This document shows positions 47,094 to 57,649 of a DNA stretch of 64,000 bases, piece by piece; the stretch's first letter is position 1, and the number at the start of each line of letters is the position of its first letter. The translations under genes and the position numbers were made by a program. Source of the stretch: Thalassia testudinum (taxonomy: Eukaryota > Streptophyta > Magnoliopsida > Alismatales > Hydrocharitaceae); assembly GCA_037157565.1 (NCBI GenBank), contig JAZHRO010000013.1:31934501-31998500 (forward strand). Reading direction: 5' to 3'. The notes beneath the pieces were generated by a model. The model had not been told where the DNA came from, made no database searches, and saw only the letters and a program-made list of their open reading frames with translations.

Positions 47094-48273
47094 GGCAACG
47101 GATTTGTTTTATCACCTCCATTCCACACTCATTCTCACATCGTCTAATGCCCTATTTTTCTTGACGGTTGCAGGAATTCGGCGCATGGACGGCGAAGCGA
47201 CGCATTCCACGACGGTAGCAAGGGAGTAGGCGCCTCGAGGACCGATAGTGAGTACCCTCTCTCTCATTGTTTGCTTGCGTGAAAAAGCTAAAACAAAATC
47301 ATAAAAACTAAAAAAATTGGCGTTGTGAATGATTGCTTGAGCCACATTCTTAACACATCACCCTACAAAAAAAAATGTACACTCTAATATGCTGGATAAA
47401 TTCTTTGAGTGTTCTTTTCTCTTTCTCTTGAGTGGTGTTTGCGAAGCCACCGTGAGTTGACCTGGGCCGCACCACTCAACCCTAAAACTGACTCATCTAA
47501 TAGAAGCTGCATGATTATCAGGATGAGTACACTAGGGTTTTAGAGCCTCTACAAAATAAAAGGAAATCTACTTTCACTAAGTTGTGTGCAGAACTTGACG
47601 TGCCCACTGAAACTTGTTTGAAAATATTAAGACACGTCAACCCTAAAAAGTACTTAAGTAAGGATGAAACACTAAAAGACACTATATCTTAACAAATCCT
47701 TGCTTGAAAATCATGTTTTGCTAGAAGCACACACTTTGAAAGTAGAACATTAAGAGGCACCACCCCAATCAACGCCTCATCACATCACCCTAAGCACAAG
47801 CACTATCCTAGCCCTTTAAAACTGAGTAGACATGCCCTAGGCAGGACTGAGTTAAGTCTCAAAAGGTGAGGTTTTGTCTGCTAGGCACTTGGCTTTCATT
47901 CCCTTGGTAGAATCTGGTGACTAGGCTGTGGGGCAGTGTCAAACGACCGTGGTTGTGGGGTCTATGGAACCGAAGGCGCAAGCCAAAGGAAGAACCTTCC
48001 CTTCAATCCCCTCGTAATCAACCTGGCCAGATTAGCCTTGAGAAGGGGAGTCCAGTGCTTACGGACTTAATCACCCTTTGTGAGATTTCTAGGTCTCCTA
48101 AGGAATACACCATAAGGATTAGGCTTGCGTGCTTGATTGAAACACATTTCTCGCATATGTCGCCCTCCGCATCCCCTCCTGTTCTTCTCTAGTGTATGCA
48201 CGGGAGGCGCTCACTGCATCCCGAATTGTGTGTTTTGGGGCAGGAATCTAGGCGACGTAATTCTGTTGAAAAC
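47094..48273 (+). other. Element 1 5' leader
   Basis: 1.18 kb between PBS and gag with no supported frame. The short frame at 47917-48192 is not recognised. It presumably holds dimerisation and packaging signals, not identifiable here. Confidence 0.55.
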
Positions 48274-49677
48274 ATGGCTGAACCTAGGGTAGATGAGGCT
48301 GAAGATCAACCCCCACCAGATGCTATGGCTGTCGTCCAGGCTCAAATCAATGCTAACCATCGGCTTCAGCAACAACAAATCCACACCATCATGCAAGCCA
48401 TACAACGGTTACAGAACCCGTAAGAACAACCACCACCTTTCAATGACATACCAGGACAACCAACACTTGATTTACCACCATTTCAGGACCAGCCAAGACC
48501 CCTCCGTGATTTCTATAACCCTTCTGCCATTAGAGTCGAGCCACACCTTAGGATCCCCGAAGGGGGAGACGATTTTGAGCTAAAACCTAATGTATTAAGT
48601 CTAATCCAGAGCCACTTTCATGGAAGCTCAAATGAAGACCCCTTTCAGCACCTAGAAGATCTCGACCGCATAGCAAGAACAGTAAAACCTAGGAACATTA
48701 GCCTTGACATTGTTCTAATCAAGATGTTCCCTTTCTCATTAAGAGACAAGGCTTCTCATTGGCTTAGAACCCTAGGTAGACCCATCACCACCTGGGAGGA
48801 ACTGAGGCATGCATTTTTAAAGAAATTCTTCCCCATAGGAAAGACCAATGCCCTCAGAAGAGCTATCACTACCTTCACACTCCAGGGTGGGGAACAATTT
48901 CATGAGGCGTGGGAAAGATTCAATGAACTTTTGAGGAAATGCCCACACCACGAAGTTCCAAGGTGGCAATTGGCCCAGATCTTCTACCACGGTCTGGATA
49001 GCAACCTACGGAACTTCGTCGATGCCTCATGCGGGGGAAACTTCCTAAACAAAGACGAGGAGAGCGCGTTTGAGCTCTTTGAGTCTATGAGCGAGAATTC
49101 GCTCAACGATGCCTCCATGAACCAGTTTAACAGGTCCAGTCAACCCCGTGGTGGGATTTATGAGGTGCAAGCAAATTCTGGAATGGTTGACATGGACATC
49201 ATTGCCAAAAAGTTGGATCGAGTGGAATTAGTGGACAAGAAGATTGATGAGCTTCTAAACCAGACTAGGAACCCCTTGCAGACTTTCACCCTAGCAAAGG
49301 GGGCACATAATGTTGACCTGGTCCAACCCTTCACCCAACTGAACCTGGAACAACCCCCAACCATGTTCCAAGGAGGGACCTTTGCTCCCTCGACCATTGA
49401 TTACTCCCTTCCTTCTTCATCAACATCGGCTATTCTAGAAGATGTGCAAGCCGTCCAAGGATATGCAAAACCTGACCCTTTCTCCAACACTTACAACACC
49501 GGCTGGCGTAATCACCCCAACTTTGGTTGGACAAACCAGAAACTACCGCAATTCCAAAACCATCCCAGGCCAAACCAACAGCCACACTTGCCCCCTATCA
49601 GCAAGGACCACCAGTTAGACCCCAATATAACCAAAATAGGGCGGCCCCTCCCCCACAAAACCAAATGGACACCCTAA
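48274..49677 (+). pseudogene. gag: Element 1 gag (capsid), one in-frame stop
   Basis: The chosen start is ATG 48274 (MAEPRVDEAEDQ), preceded by a leader; an in-frame ATG at 48196 is also possible. The frame is interrupted by TAA at 48421-48423 (after AIQRLQNP) but then stays open to 49677. The capsid domain includes FSLRDKASHWLRTLGRPITT, WEELRHAFLKKFFPIG and AWERFNELLRKCPHH around residues 150-230. The C-terminal part has [12 protein letters not shown]. Gag would form the cytoplasmic particle. The last 25-30 codons before 49677 overlap the pol frame and look out of frame, which points to an indel near 49591-49595. Confidence 0.85.
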
Positions 49678-52600
49678 TAAAGATGATGGCTGACATGAAC
49701 CAAAAACATCAGGAAGAAATGGCCTTGGTAAAGGGACAGTTAAGCCAACTCTTGGACTGTAAACAGCAAGGATCTCTACCTTCCCAACCACAACCAAACC
49801 CGCGAAACATAATTAACAGAGGCCCCAATTCGCAAGGGTTCCAAGGCAACCCCGGGCAGGCTCATATGGTCCAACCGGCCCCACAAACACCTCCTGGGTT
49901 TGGCGCTTCTTCATCCTCGTCTTCTCAAGGATCACCCCATGGCCCCAATGCCTTTGCGAATGCGGTGACCTTGAGAAGCGGCACCAAAACCCAGGATCCC
50001 AAATGGCCGACTCTCCCCGAGACTTTACCCTACTTAGAAGAAACACCAACCAAGGACCCAAACATGGAACCAATTCAGACACCCTATCCTGAGGCCTTGG
50101 AAACAATCAAGAGAAAAAAGAATACTGTGGAAACTGAGGAGCTGATGGAAATTTTTAAACAAGTACAGATTAATATTCCGCTTCTAGAAGCTGTCAAACA
50201 CATCCCTGCTTACGCCAAGTTCTTAAAGGATGCCTGTACACCCAAGCGTAAGCCGAGACCTCAAGCACCTAGGAAGGTTGTACTCTCTGAGCAAGCCAGT
50301 TCCGTGATATCAAGCAACCTTCCACTCAAACGAACTGACCCAGGAGCACCCCTGATTTCCTTCAACATCGGGGACATGACATTTGATAGAGCGCTCCTGG
50401 ACCTAGGTGCTTCTATCAACCTAATTCCCACAACCTTGTACCACCAATTTGGTTTTGGGGAGCTGGCACCAACCCCTGTCACCATCCAGCTGGCGGATAG
50501 ATCAGTGAAAACCCCGAAGGGGGTTGTCGAGGACATGATTGTACGGGTCAAGGACTTCTATTTCCCAGTCGACTTTTTGGTGCTCGACATGGAAGTCCCT
50601 GAAAAATTACAGAACGCACCCATAATCTTAGGCAGACCTTTCTTAGCTACGGCTAAAGCAAACATCGATTGCGACACGGGATGTATGGAAATCGCCTTCG
50701 GAGACAGGAAAATGCAATTGGATATCTTCCGGGAAACAAAGTCTTTTGATTGTGATTACATTGAGGAACATGATCCCGTGGAAACTTTAATCGAGGAATG
50801 CCTTACCCTCAGTTCTGTCTCAGACCACCAAACCCGTAGTTCTGACTCGTCACCATCATTACCTGTGGACCTCTGTAAGGCTGAGTATCATCACATGAAA
50901 CCATTTGAAGAAATCGATGTTGATCAACTACCGCCCTTTCCATTCCCATCGACTGTGGTCCCACCCGCACCTGAACTTAAACCATTGCCCGAGAATCTCA
51001 AGTACGTCTTCTTGGGACCTGGCCAGACCTTCCCAGTGATTATTAATTCCCATCTAACCAAGGATCAGGAACTAAGGTTGACTGCAACTCTTTCAGAACA
51101 TCGGGCCGCCATTGGTTGGACCATCTCAGATCTAAGAGGAATTAGCCCCACCTATTGCACCCACAAGATTTACCTGGAAGACGGGGCCCGACCTTCCCAC
51201 CAGATGCAGAGACGGTTAAACCCTAACATGCGGGAGGTCGTTAAAAAAGAAATTATCAAGTGGCTCGACGCCGACATCATCTACCCTATCTCTGATAGCC
51301 CCTGGGTGAGCCCCACTCAAGTGGTTCCAAAGAAGGCTGGGCTCACCGTTGTCACTAATGATCATGGCGAATCCATTCCCACCCGCACCACCACCGCATG
51401 GCGGGTGTGTATTGATTATAGGAAGCTTAATGAAGCCACTAAGAAGGACCACTTCCCCTTGCCATTCATTGACCAAATCCTTGAAAGATTGGCAGGGCAG
51501 AAGTATTTTTGCTTCCTGGATGGATATTCAGGATATAACCAAGTCGCAATTGCTCCGGAAGATCAGAAAAAGACCACATTCACTTGCCCGTATGGCACGT
51601 TTGCATTCCGTCGAATACCGTTCGGGTTATGCAACGCACCCGCGACCTTCCAGCGTTGCATGCTAGCCATTTTTTCAGAAATGGTGGGTGAATACTTGGA
51701 GGTCTTTATGGATGATTTCTCTGTATTCGGGAATTCATTCGACCATTGTTTGAGCAACTTGGAGAAAATCATGAAACGATGTATCGAGGTTAACTTGGTG
51801 TTAAGTTGGGAAAAGAGCCATTTTATGGTTCAAGAAGGAATTGTCCTCGGACACATCGTTTCGCATAGGGGCATCGAGGTAGATCGAGCTAAGGTTGATT
51901 TAATTTCCAAACTTCCTCCACCTAGTTCGGTCCGACAGATTCGCTCTTTCCTAGGACATGTTGGCTTCTACCGAAGGTTCATCAAAGACTTTTCCAAACT
52001 TTCCAAACCCTTGACCGACCTTCTAGCCAACGACGCCACTTTCCACATGTCTCCTGATTGCACCCAGGCTTATCATACCCTCCGGGACTTAGTCTCCACC
52101 GCACCTGTACTTCAACCCCCAGACTGGTCCCAGGATTTTGAGATTATGTGTGACGCATCAAATTTTGCCATAGGCGCTGTCCTGGGACAAAGGCAAGACA
52201 AGAAGCCCGTGGTGATCTACTACGCGAGCAAGACGTTGGACGAGGCCCAACGTAATTATACGGTCACAGAAAAAGAGTTGCTTGTTGTAGTCTTTGGACT
52301 GGAAAAATTCCGATCATACTTGCTGGGATCCCACGTGACTATCTACACCGACCATTCAGCCATCCGGCACCTATTGGCCAAAAAGGACGCAAAACCCAGG
52401 CTCATCAGATGGATCCTGCTTTTGCAAGAATTTGACCTGGAAATCCGAGACAAGGCTGGATCGAAAAATGTGGTGGCTGACCACCTGTCAAGACTTCATC
52501 CAGACCACATTGGACCCTCCCTACCTCTATCTGATACCTTCCCTGATGAACACATCCTAGCCGTGCAAGACAAGAAAATGCCATGGTATGCTGACTATGT

Positions 52601-53861
52601 CAACTACCTGGTTATAGGACAAACCCCGCACAGCTGGTCCAGACAGCAATGGGACAGGTTCTTGGCTGAGGCCAAGCACTATTTATGGGATGATCCCATG
52701 CTGTTTCTCCTCTGTGCTGATCAGATCATCAGGAGGTGCCTCCCCGAAGACGAAGTTCAGAGTGTGCTTTCCTTTTGTCATGACCAAGCATGTGGCGGCC
52801 ATTTCTCTGGCAAGAAAACAGCTGCAAAAGTTTTGCAGTCTGGATTTTATTGGCCGTCCCTATTCAAGGATGCACACATCTTTGCCAAGACTTGCTCACG
52901 ATGCCAAACACTAGGGACAATGACCAAAAAAGATATGATGCCCCTTCAACCCATTTTGATTGTCGAAATTTTCGACGTTTGGGGTATCAATTTTATGGGC
53001 CCCTTTCCACCATCCAACGGCTTCGAGTATATCCTGGTCTCGGTAGACTATGTTTCCAAATGGATTGAAGCCGTCGCCACCCGACGATGCGATCACAAGA
53101 CGGTCATGGACTTTGTAAAGAAGAACATCTTTTCCCGGTTTGGAATACCCAAGGCCATGATCAGTGATGGTGGAAGCCATTTTATCCATTCCCAGTTCCG
53201 TGCCCTACTTAGAAAATACGGGGTAAACCACCGCATTGCCACCCCGTATCATCCACAAACAAATGGGCAGACTGAGGTCTCAAATAGACAAATCAAGAAC
53301 ATTTTACAGAAGACTGTGAGACCTGACAGGAAAGACTGGTCCACACGACTTGATGATGCCCTGTGGGCATACAGGACCGCTTTTAAGACCCCGATAGGCA
53401 TGTCACCTTACCGCTTGGTCTTTGGCAAAGCTTGCCATCTCCCTATCGAATTAGAACACCGGGCTTACTGGGCTGTTAAGCAATGTAACATGGATCCCCA
53501 GTTAGCTGGTGCGCAAAGGACTCTTCAATTATCTGAGCTTGAAGAAATTCGTCGGGACGCCTTTGACAATAGTCGGCTATATAAGGAGAAAATGAAAGCC
53601 GTCCACGACCGACTCATTCATAGGAAAACCTTTGAGCCAAACCAACAAGTCTGGCTATTTGATGCACGCCTGAAACTCTTCCCAGGGAAACTTAGGTCCA
53701 AATGGACAGGACCATTTTGGGTGGTCAAGCCCTATTCCAATGGGGCAGTCGAAATCGCCGATCTTAATATCGGGCACACCTTTACAGTCAATGGTCAAAG
53801 ATTGAAGCATTTCCTGGCCCAGGTACCCCCCAAGGAAAGTGTCACCCTTGTTGAGGGCTGA
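49527..53861 (+). CDS. pol: Element 1 pol polyprotein: linker, protease, RT, RNase H, integrase
   Basis: An open frame of 1444 codons; its first ATG is internal to a gag-pol frame in the family, so the true N-terminus is uncertain. A Gln-rich coiled-coil-like linker ([20 protein letters not shown]) comes first. Protease [10 protein letters not shown] follows at residue 292. RT has [20 protein letters not shown] and catalytic FMDD at 727-730. RNase H has DASNFAIG from 876 and [10 protein letters not shown]. The integrase zinc region is HDQACGGH...CSRCQ from 1085. The first integrase catalytic residue reads Asn (WGINFMGPF, residue 1155, codon AAT 52989) where element 2 has Asp. The other two catalytic residues are Asp1214 and Glu1250, 35 apart. 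[16 protein letters not shown] follows. It sits in the -1 frame relative to gag. It probably makes reverse transcriptase but not active integrase. Confidence 0.9.
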   Translation: MDKPETTAIPKPSQAKPTATLAPYQQGPPVRPQYNQNRAAPPPQNQMDTLIKMMADMNQKHQEEMALVKGQLSQLLDCKQQGSLPSQPQPNPRNIINRGPNSQGFQGNPGQAHMVQPAPQTPPGFGASSSSSSQGSPHGPNAFANAVTLRSGTKTQDPKWPTLPETLPYLEETPTKDPNMEPIQTPYPEALETIKRKKNTVETEELMEIFKQVQINIPLLEAVKHIPAYAKFLKDACTPKRKPRPQAPRKVVLSEQASSVISSNLPLKRTDPGAPLISFNIGDMTFDRALLDLGASINLIPTTLYHQFGFGELAPTPVTIQLADRSVKTPKGVVEDMIVRVKDFYFPVDFLVLDMEVPEKLQNAPIILGRPFLATAKANIDCDTGCMEIAFGDRKMQLDIFRETKSFDCDYIEEHDPVETLIEECLTLSSVSDHQTRSSDSSPSLPVDLCKAEYHHMKPFEEIDVDQLPPFPFPSTVVPPAPELKPLPENLKYVFLGPGQTFPVIINSHLTKDQELRLTATLSEHRAAIGWTISDLRGISPTYCTHKIYLEDGARPSHQMQRRLNPNMREVVKKEIIKWLDADIIYPISDSPWVSPTQVVPKKAGLTVVTNDHGESIPTRTTTAWRVCIDYRKLNEATKKDHFPLPFIDQILERLAGQKYFCFLDGYSGYNQVAIAPEDQKKTTFTCPYGTFAFRRIPFGLCNAPATFQRCMLAIFSEMVGEYLEVFMDDFSVFGNSFDHCLSNLEKIMKRCIEVNLVLSWEKSHFMVQEGIVLGHIVSHRGIEVDRAKVDLISKLPPPSSVRQIRSFLGHVGFYRRFIKDFSKLSKPLTDLLANDATFHMSPDCTQAYHTLRDLVSTAPVLQPPDWSQDFEIMCDASNFAIGAVLGQRQDKKPVVIYYASKTLDEAQRNYTVTEKELLVVVFGLEKFRSYLLGSHVTIYTDHSAIRHLLAKKDAKPRLIRWILLLQEFDLEIRDKAGSKNVVADHLSRLHPDHIGPSLPLSDTFPDEHILAVQDKKMPWYADYVNYLVIGQTPHSWSRQQWDRFLAEAKHYLWDDPMLFLLCADQIIRRCLPEDEVQSVLSFCHDQACGGHFSGKKTAAKVLQSGFYWPSLFKDAHIFAKTCSRCQTLGTMTKKDMMPLQPILIVEIFDVWGINFMGPFPPSNGFEYILVSVDYVSKWIEAVATRRCDHKTVMDFVKKNIFSRFGIPKAMISDGGSHFIHSQFRALLRKYGVNHRIATPYHPQTNGQTEVSNRQIKNILQKTVRPDRKDWSTRLDDALWAYRTAFKTPIGMSPYRLVFGKACHLPIELEHRAYWAVKQCNMDPQLAGAQRTLQLSELEEIRRDAFDNSRLYKEKMKAVHDRLIHRKTFEPNQQVWLFDARLKLFPGKLRSKWTGPFWVVKPYSNGAVEIADLNIGHTFTVNGQRLKHFLAQVPPKESVTLVEG

Positions 53862-54420
53862 CACCAAGCACCGCCCAGCTGGAGGCGTTAAACTCAGCGC
53901 TTCCTGGGAGGCAACCCAGCGGATTCAGACTGATCTGGTAGTTTACGTCACTCAGGTACTATCTTTTTGAACCCTTCTGCATCCATGCATCTGCCAATGA
54001 GGACATTGTCCAACTTAAGCATGGGGGGATGGTAAACTGCATAATCCTGAGCTTAATTAATCAGTCTGAATGAATAAATTAATTGATTAAAAAAAAAATT
54101 GAATTTAGGAAGAAAAACTTAGGCATTAGAAACTTGTCAATAGTGGGAAATAATACAAAAAGAACTTAAACACTTAGACTTTTCAGGCCTTCAGGCTTAA
54201 TTAGCCCTGGTGTCCATTAAAATATGGATTTAGCGGCGAATCCTTGCAACTTTAAGCTATTCTAATCCACCTAATAAATAAGGTAATAAGTATACGACTT
54301 ATCAACTCACCCTCTAACTCAGGAAAACTTTGAGTCTAAGCATCTACACACATTTTTGCACAGACTCACTTCTCGGAGATTTTGACAGAAATTGGGTAGC
54401 TAATGAACTCTCTAGGGTGG

Positions 54421-54477
54421 TATGGCTGGCAAGTTGTCGTGGGTAACAGCCCATTGGCAGGTTGTCCAGAACCCAGC
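54421..54477 (+). repeat. 57 bp direct repeat, copy 1 (element 1 post-pol region)
   Basis: TATGGCTGGCAAGTTGTCGT begins the unit, which contains GGGTAACAGCCCATTGG and a GGTTGTC motif. It is repeated 169 bases downstream with about seven differences. Confidence 0.85.
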
Positions 54478-54589
54478 CACAGGCCATTTCTTTTTTGTTG
54501 CCTCTGGGTACATTTGAGATTAGGGAAGCCACCTACGGAAAAAAAAAAAAAGAGAAGAAAAGAAAATAAACCACACTTCACCGCACAAG

Positions 54590-54646
54590 TATGGCTGACA
54601 AGTGATCGTGGGTAACAGCCCATTGGTCGGTTGTCTAGAGCCCAGC
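54590..54646 (+). repeat. 57 bp direct repeat, copy 2
   Basis: Second copy of the unit, starting TATGGCTGACAAGTGATCGT. Shared GGGTAACAGCCCATTGG is unchanged. Confidence 0.85.
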
Positions 54647-55213
54647 TCAATAATTGCACAAAAAAGACCAAAACACCTAAGGACGAAGCGGGGAAGTAGT
54701 ACAAGCTGGGGAGATATACACTGGAAAATCCTTGTGTTGACCCCAAGTAAAATGAACGTAGGGAGAAAGCTACCAGTCGAACAAATACACCTTCAGGAAA
54801 AAATTTATTTTCTTTTCCGGACACCTAGAGGCGTAGAAACTCGAAGTCTGTCTCAATTACCGTTAAGTGAGTCCACCACAACATTCACACCAAGATGCTT
54901 AGCACTTAGGGTTTTGATCGAGTTTTGGGTGGGTTGGGTAGCCGTAAAAAGTTACCAACCCACACTGAATTCCGAAAATTCTAAAAAGACATATATAGAT
55001 ATATACGTATACATATGTATAGTTATATATACAAAGCAAGGATTCGGGCGATTTGTATTTTGGAAGACACCTGGGCGCTGCTTAGTCTTTGTAGATTAAG
55101 ATCTTCGTATATTTCCTCTTATTGACGAGTAACGAAGTGCCGAAGCAATTACTTCTTGAATTCTCCAAAGAAATAAAGGCTAGAATAAACCTTGCTAGGG
55201 ACTATCAAGGAGT

Positions 55214-55226
55214 AAGCATGGGGGTA
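55214..55226 (+). other. Putative polypurine tract of element 1
   Basis: AAGCATGGGGGTA directly before the 3' LTR start. The same phrase type precedes the 3' LTR of element A. Confidence 0.6.
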
Positions 55227-56638
55227 TGATAACACCACGCAAGGGGATAGTAATTAGGTTGAATATGGCCCATATTTAGAATAAAAGGCACAACATAAAG
55301 TAGAATAGGAGCGTTGCATGCATCAAGTACCAAGATTGCTTATAAACCGTATTAATGGTCATTTGTGTAAAGTATTTGTCAAAACAAGCCTTAGATGAGC
55401 AATCGGATCGCACGGATGGATTCAGGAAGACGAACGGAGTCCAACGGACTCAAGATCAGCCAAATCCGACATCCGGAGCTCCCACAATGGGCCCAAGAAA
55501 TCATGACCGTTGATCTGGAGATCAACGGCCCAGAATGCGCCACGTCGCCCCGCCCCCGCCGCTCTCTCGCCCTCAAGCCAGCCAAGAACGAATCTCGGCC
55601 GTTCATCTTTGATCGAACGGCCGAGATCCGCGCGCTCGCCCGCGGTCGCCGCGACAAAGCGCGGGCGTGGCGCAACGGTTAGCGCGCACGCCCGCGTCGC
55701 AGCGACGCGCGTTCGAATTGCGCGGAGCGGAAATCAAGCGCGAACGAAGGGCGCGGCGAAATTGACCCGCCCGATCAGCAGCGGGCGGTCAGGATTGCGC
55801 CACGCGGCGCGACGACAGCGCCCGAGCGCCCACGCGCGCGTGCACGCCGGGCGGAAACGCGGGCGCGCACGCGCGCCCGAAGCGCGATCTCAGCACGGGC
55901 GCGGGAGGATCTCAGCCGTCCGATCTTCGATCGGACGGCTCTCGTTCATCATCCACGGATCGCGCTTGGAGAGAGAGAGGGGGCGGGCGGCTGACCAGCG
56001 GCAGAAGGCCTTCACCGACGTATCTGGAAGCGGTTTTAGCGACGTTCTGGATGTCGCTAAAGCACATTCTTCTTTTAGGAAGCCCTTAACTCTATTTAAA
56101 CCCCCTTCTACCACCATTCAAGGCATCCTCTCCCACTTGCAACTACTCCACTCCTCTCCTAGCTAGTCTTAGGCACTCTTGTAATCGCCGGAGACGACGA
56201 GCCGCCGACGGAGCCTCCTCCACCGCCGTGGCTGCCTCGTCGCTCTCCACTCTCTCTCTACCTCTCTCTCTCTCTCTTTTAAGCTTTCATTTACTTTTGT
56301 TGAAGCATGTATTTAATATTGTAAACCATGAACTATGAATGCATGTTTAATGAAATTATTTTCCATTTAGTTGCCATTTTACTTTCTATTTAAAGTGCAT
56401 GATCAAAACCAAGAGCTTTCTAACCCTAAAACTCTCTCTCTATCTCTCGCTTTTCAAAACCGTCTCTTTCGCAAGCAAAACTCCACCTTTTTCGTGACAA
56501 CAAATGGTAAACAAAATCCGATTTCCACGCCTCCCTGAGATCGACACTCGGACTCACCTCCGTTTACTTCTTTTAAAACCGACGTATCAAGTGCAACTAT
56601 AACGACACCTCTTAACATACACGCACGAAGGCACGTCA
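55227..56638 (+). repeat. Element 1 3' LTR
   Basis: The same 1412 bp length as the 5' LTR with no indels seen; about 22 substitutions by hand count. The inverted repeats and tRNA-like module are retained at +9568. An open frame 55510-56166 exists here but is broken in the 5' LTR, so it is incidental. Confidence 0.95.
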
Positions 56639-56643
56639 GGCTA
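56639..56643 (+). repeat. Right target-site duplication of element 1
   Basis: GGCTA, matching 45654-45658. Confidence 0.95.
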
Positions 56644-57649
56644 CAGCAACTCCAAGGAATTAAATGACATTCTGTAACCCTAAAACAAATCCACTTCAAT
56701 TTACGAGGTTCGAGGCAGGATAAAAATTGACTAAACCCTCTAAACTTCATAGAAAAATAATCTCTAGGGTTTAGAACCTTCAATTTGACCTTGGAAACCC
56801 ATTTTGACCTACATTGAGAACCATGCCCAATTAATGATTTAATTTGGGTTTTTTATTTAAATTGGCTGGTCAAACAAGGTCTGGCCTAGAAATAAAATTC
56901 ACCATTAAAATCCTTAGGTCCAATTTAGTCATGCATAAAAACTTGAGCCTAAGAAGAAACCTTCTTGATTGACTTTGCAATTTGGTCCTCATCTATTACT
57001 TTTTGACCCTCAACTTTCGAAACCCTTGCATTTTGGTCCCTAGTTTCTTCGTCGTTCTTTGCATTCAGGTCCCTCCTGCAAGTCTCTATGCAGCGCCATG
57101 CTCCGGCGACTTTGCACGGAGCATGGCGCCACGCAGGGTGAAGGAGGTGTCCTGCAGATTGAACCCGGTGTTCCCTGCGACGTCTGCTGTCGCAGGAACA
57201 CCCCCATGCCATCTATCGACGCCCACACCTTCCGTTCGAACGCACGGAAGGTATGGGTCACACTTCCGGCCATTCTCCTGCGAGGGAGGCACGTCGCCTC
57301 CCTACGCCCATCCCTGCGCCCACCCCTCCGCCACCGCCTTTATAAAGGCCAGCGTCACCAGCCGATTCTCCCAACTTGGTCCTGACGGAGAAAACCCTAA
57401 CCCTTCCTCTCTTCACACTCCGACAGAAACCCACCAGCTCCGGCGGCTCCTCCTCCTCAGTCTCGTCGCTCCGCTGCAATACTAGCAGCAGAGCCACCTT
57501 CACCTGATCTTCCCGCGTCGTGCGGTACCCAACGTGCGCCCTCCTGCTCTCTTCCTCGCCGCCGCTCTCCCCCTCTGGGTGTTTCTTCTCCGGCGACAGT
57601 CGGTACGACTGCCGCCCTGCTCTGGCCCCCCTCGTCCTTACTAGCCGCC
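56644..57649. other. Unassigned flank between element 1 and element 2 coding remnant
   Basis: This was contiguous with 43991-45658 before element 1 inserted. It has a GC-rich block (57080-57650) with a TATA-like TTTATAAAGG near 57339. Overlapping open frames on both strands (for example 56982-57485 and 57059-57385) have no recognisable domain. It may be the rest of element 2's 5' LTR or leader; no PBS is visible, so this is unproven. Confidence 0.35.

Larger units (their letters stand above)
53862..55213 (+). other. Element 1 post-pol region, no envelope-like ORF
   Basis: It begins with AAACTCAGCGCTTCCTGGGAGGCAACCC, a conserved post-pol phrase partly shared with element 2 (AAACTTAGCGCTTAACGGGAGG). 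A purine phrase AAGCATGGGGGG lies near 54018. A 57 bp direct repeat occupies 54421-54477 and 54590-54646. No long frame exists; autonomous Athila elements often carry an envelope-like gene here, and this copy does not. Confidence 0.65.
45659..56638 (+). mobile_element. Element 1: structurally complete Athila-type Ty3/gypsy retrotransposon
   Basis: About 10.98 kb: two equal-length LTRs (1412 bp each), tRNA-Asp PBS, gag, long pol frame, a 1.36 kb post-pol region, purine tract and a perfect 5 bp target duplication. By eye the LTRs differ at about 22 positions, mostly C/T and G/A changes, implying a fairly young insertion. Athila assignment rests on the tRNA-Asp PBS, protease [16 protein letters not shown] and integrase [16 protein letters not shown]. 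No envelope-like ORF is found after pol. Lesions (gag stop, gag/pol frame break, integrase Asp-to-Asn) make this copy non-autonomous as sequenced. Confidence 0.95.

Noticed and set aside
55510..56166. 218-codon Arg-rich open frame
   Set aside because: It lies within the element 1 3' LTR, and the 5' LTR copy of the same sequence does not keep it open.
57059..57485. Overlapping open frames suggesting a host gene in the GC-rich flank
   Set aside because: Several frames on both strands are open because of base composition; none has a recognisable domain, splice pattern or continuation.
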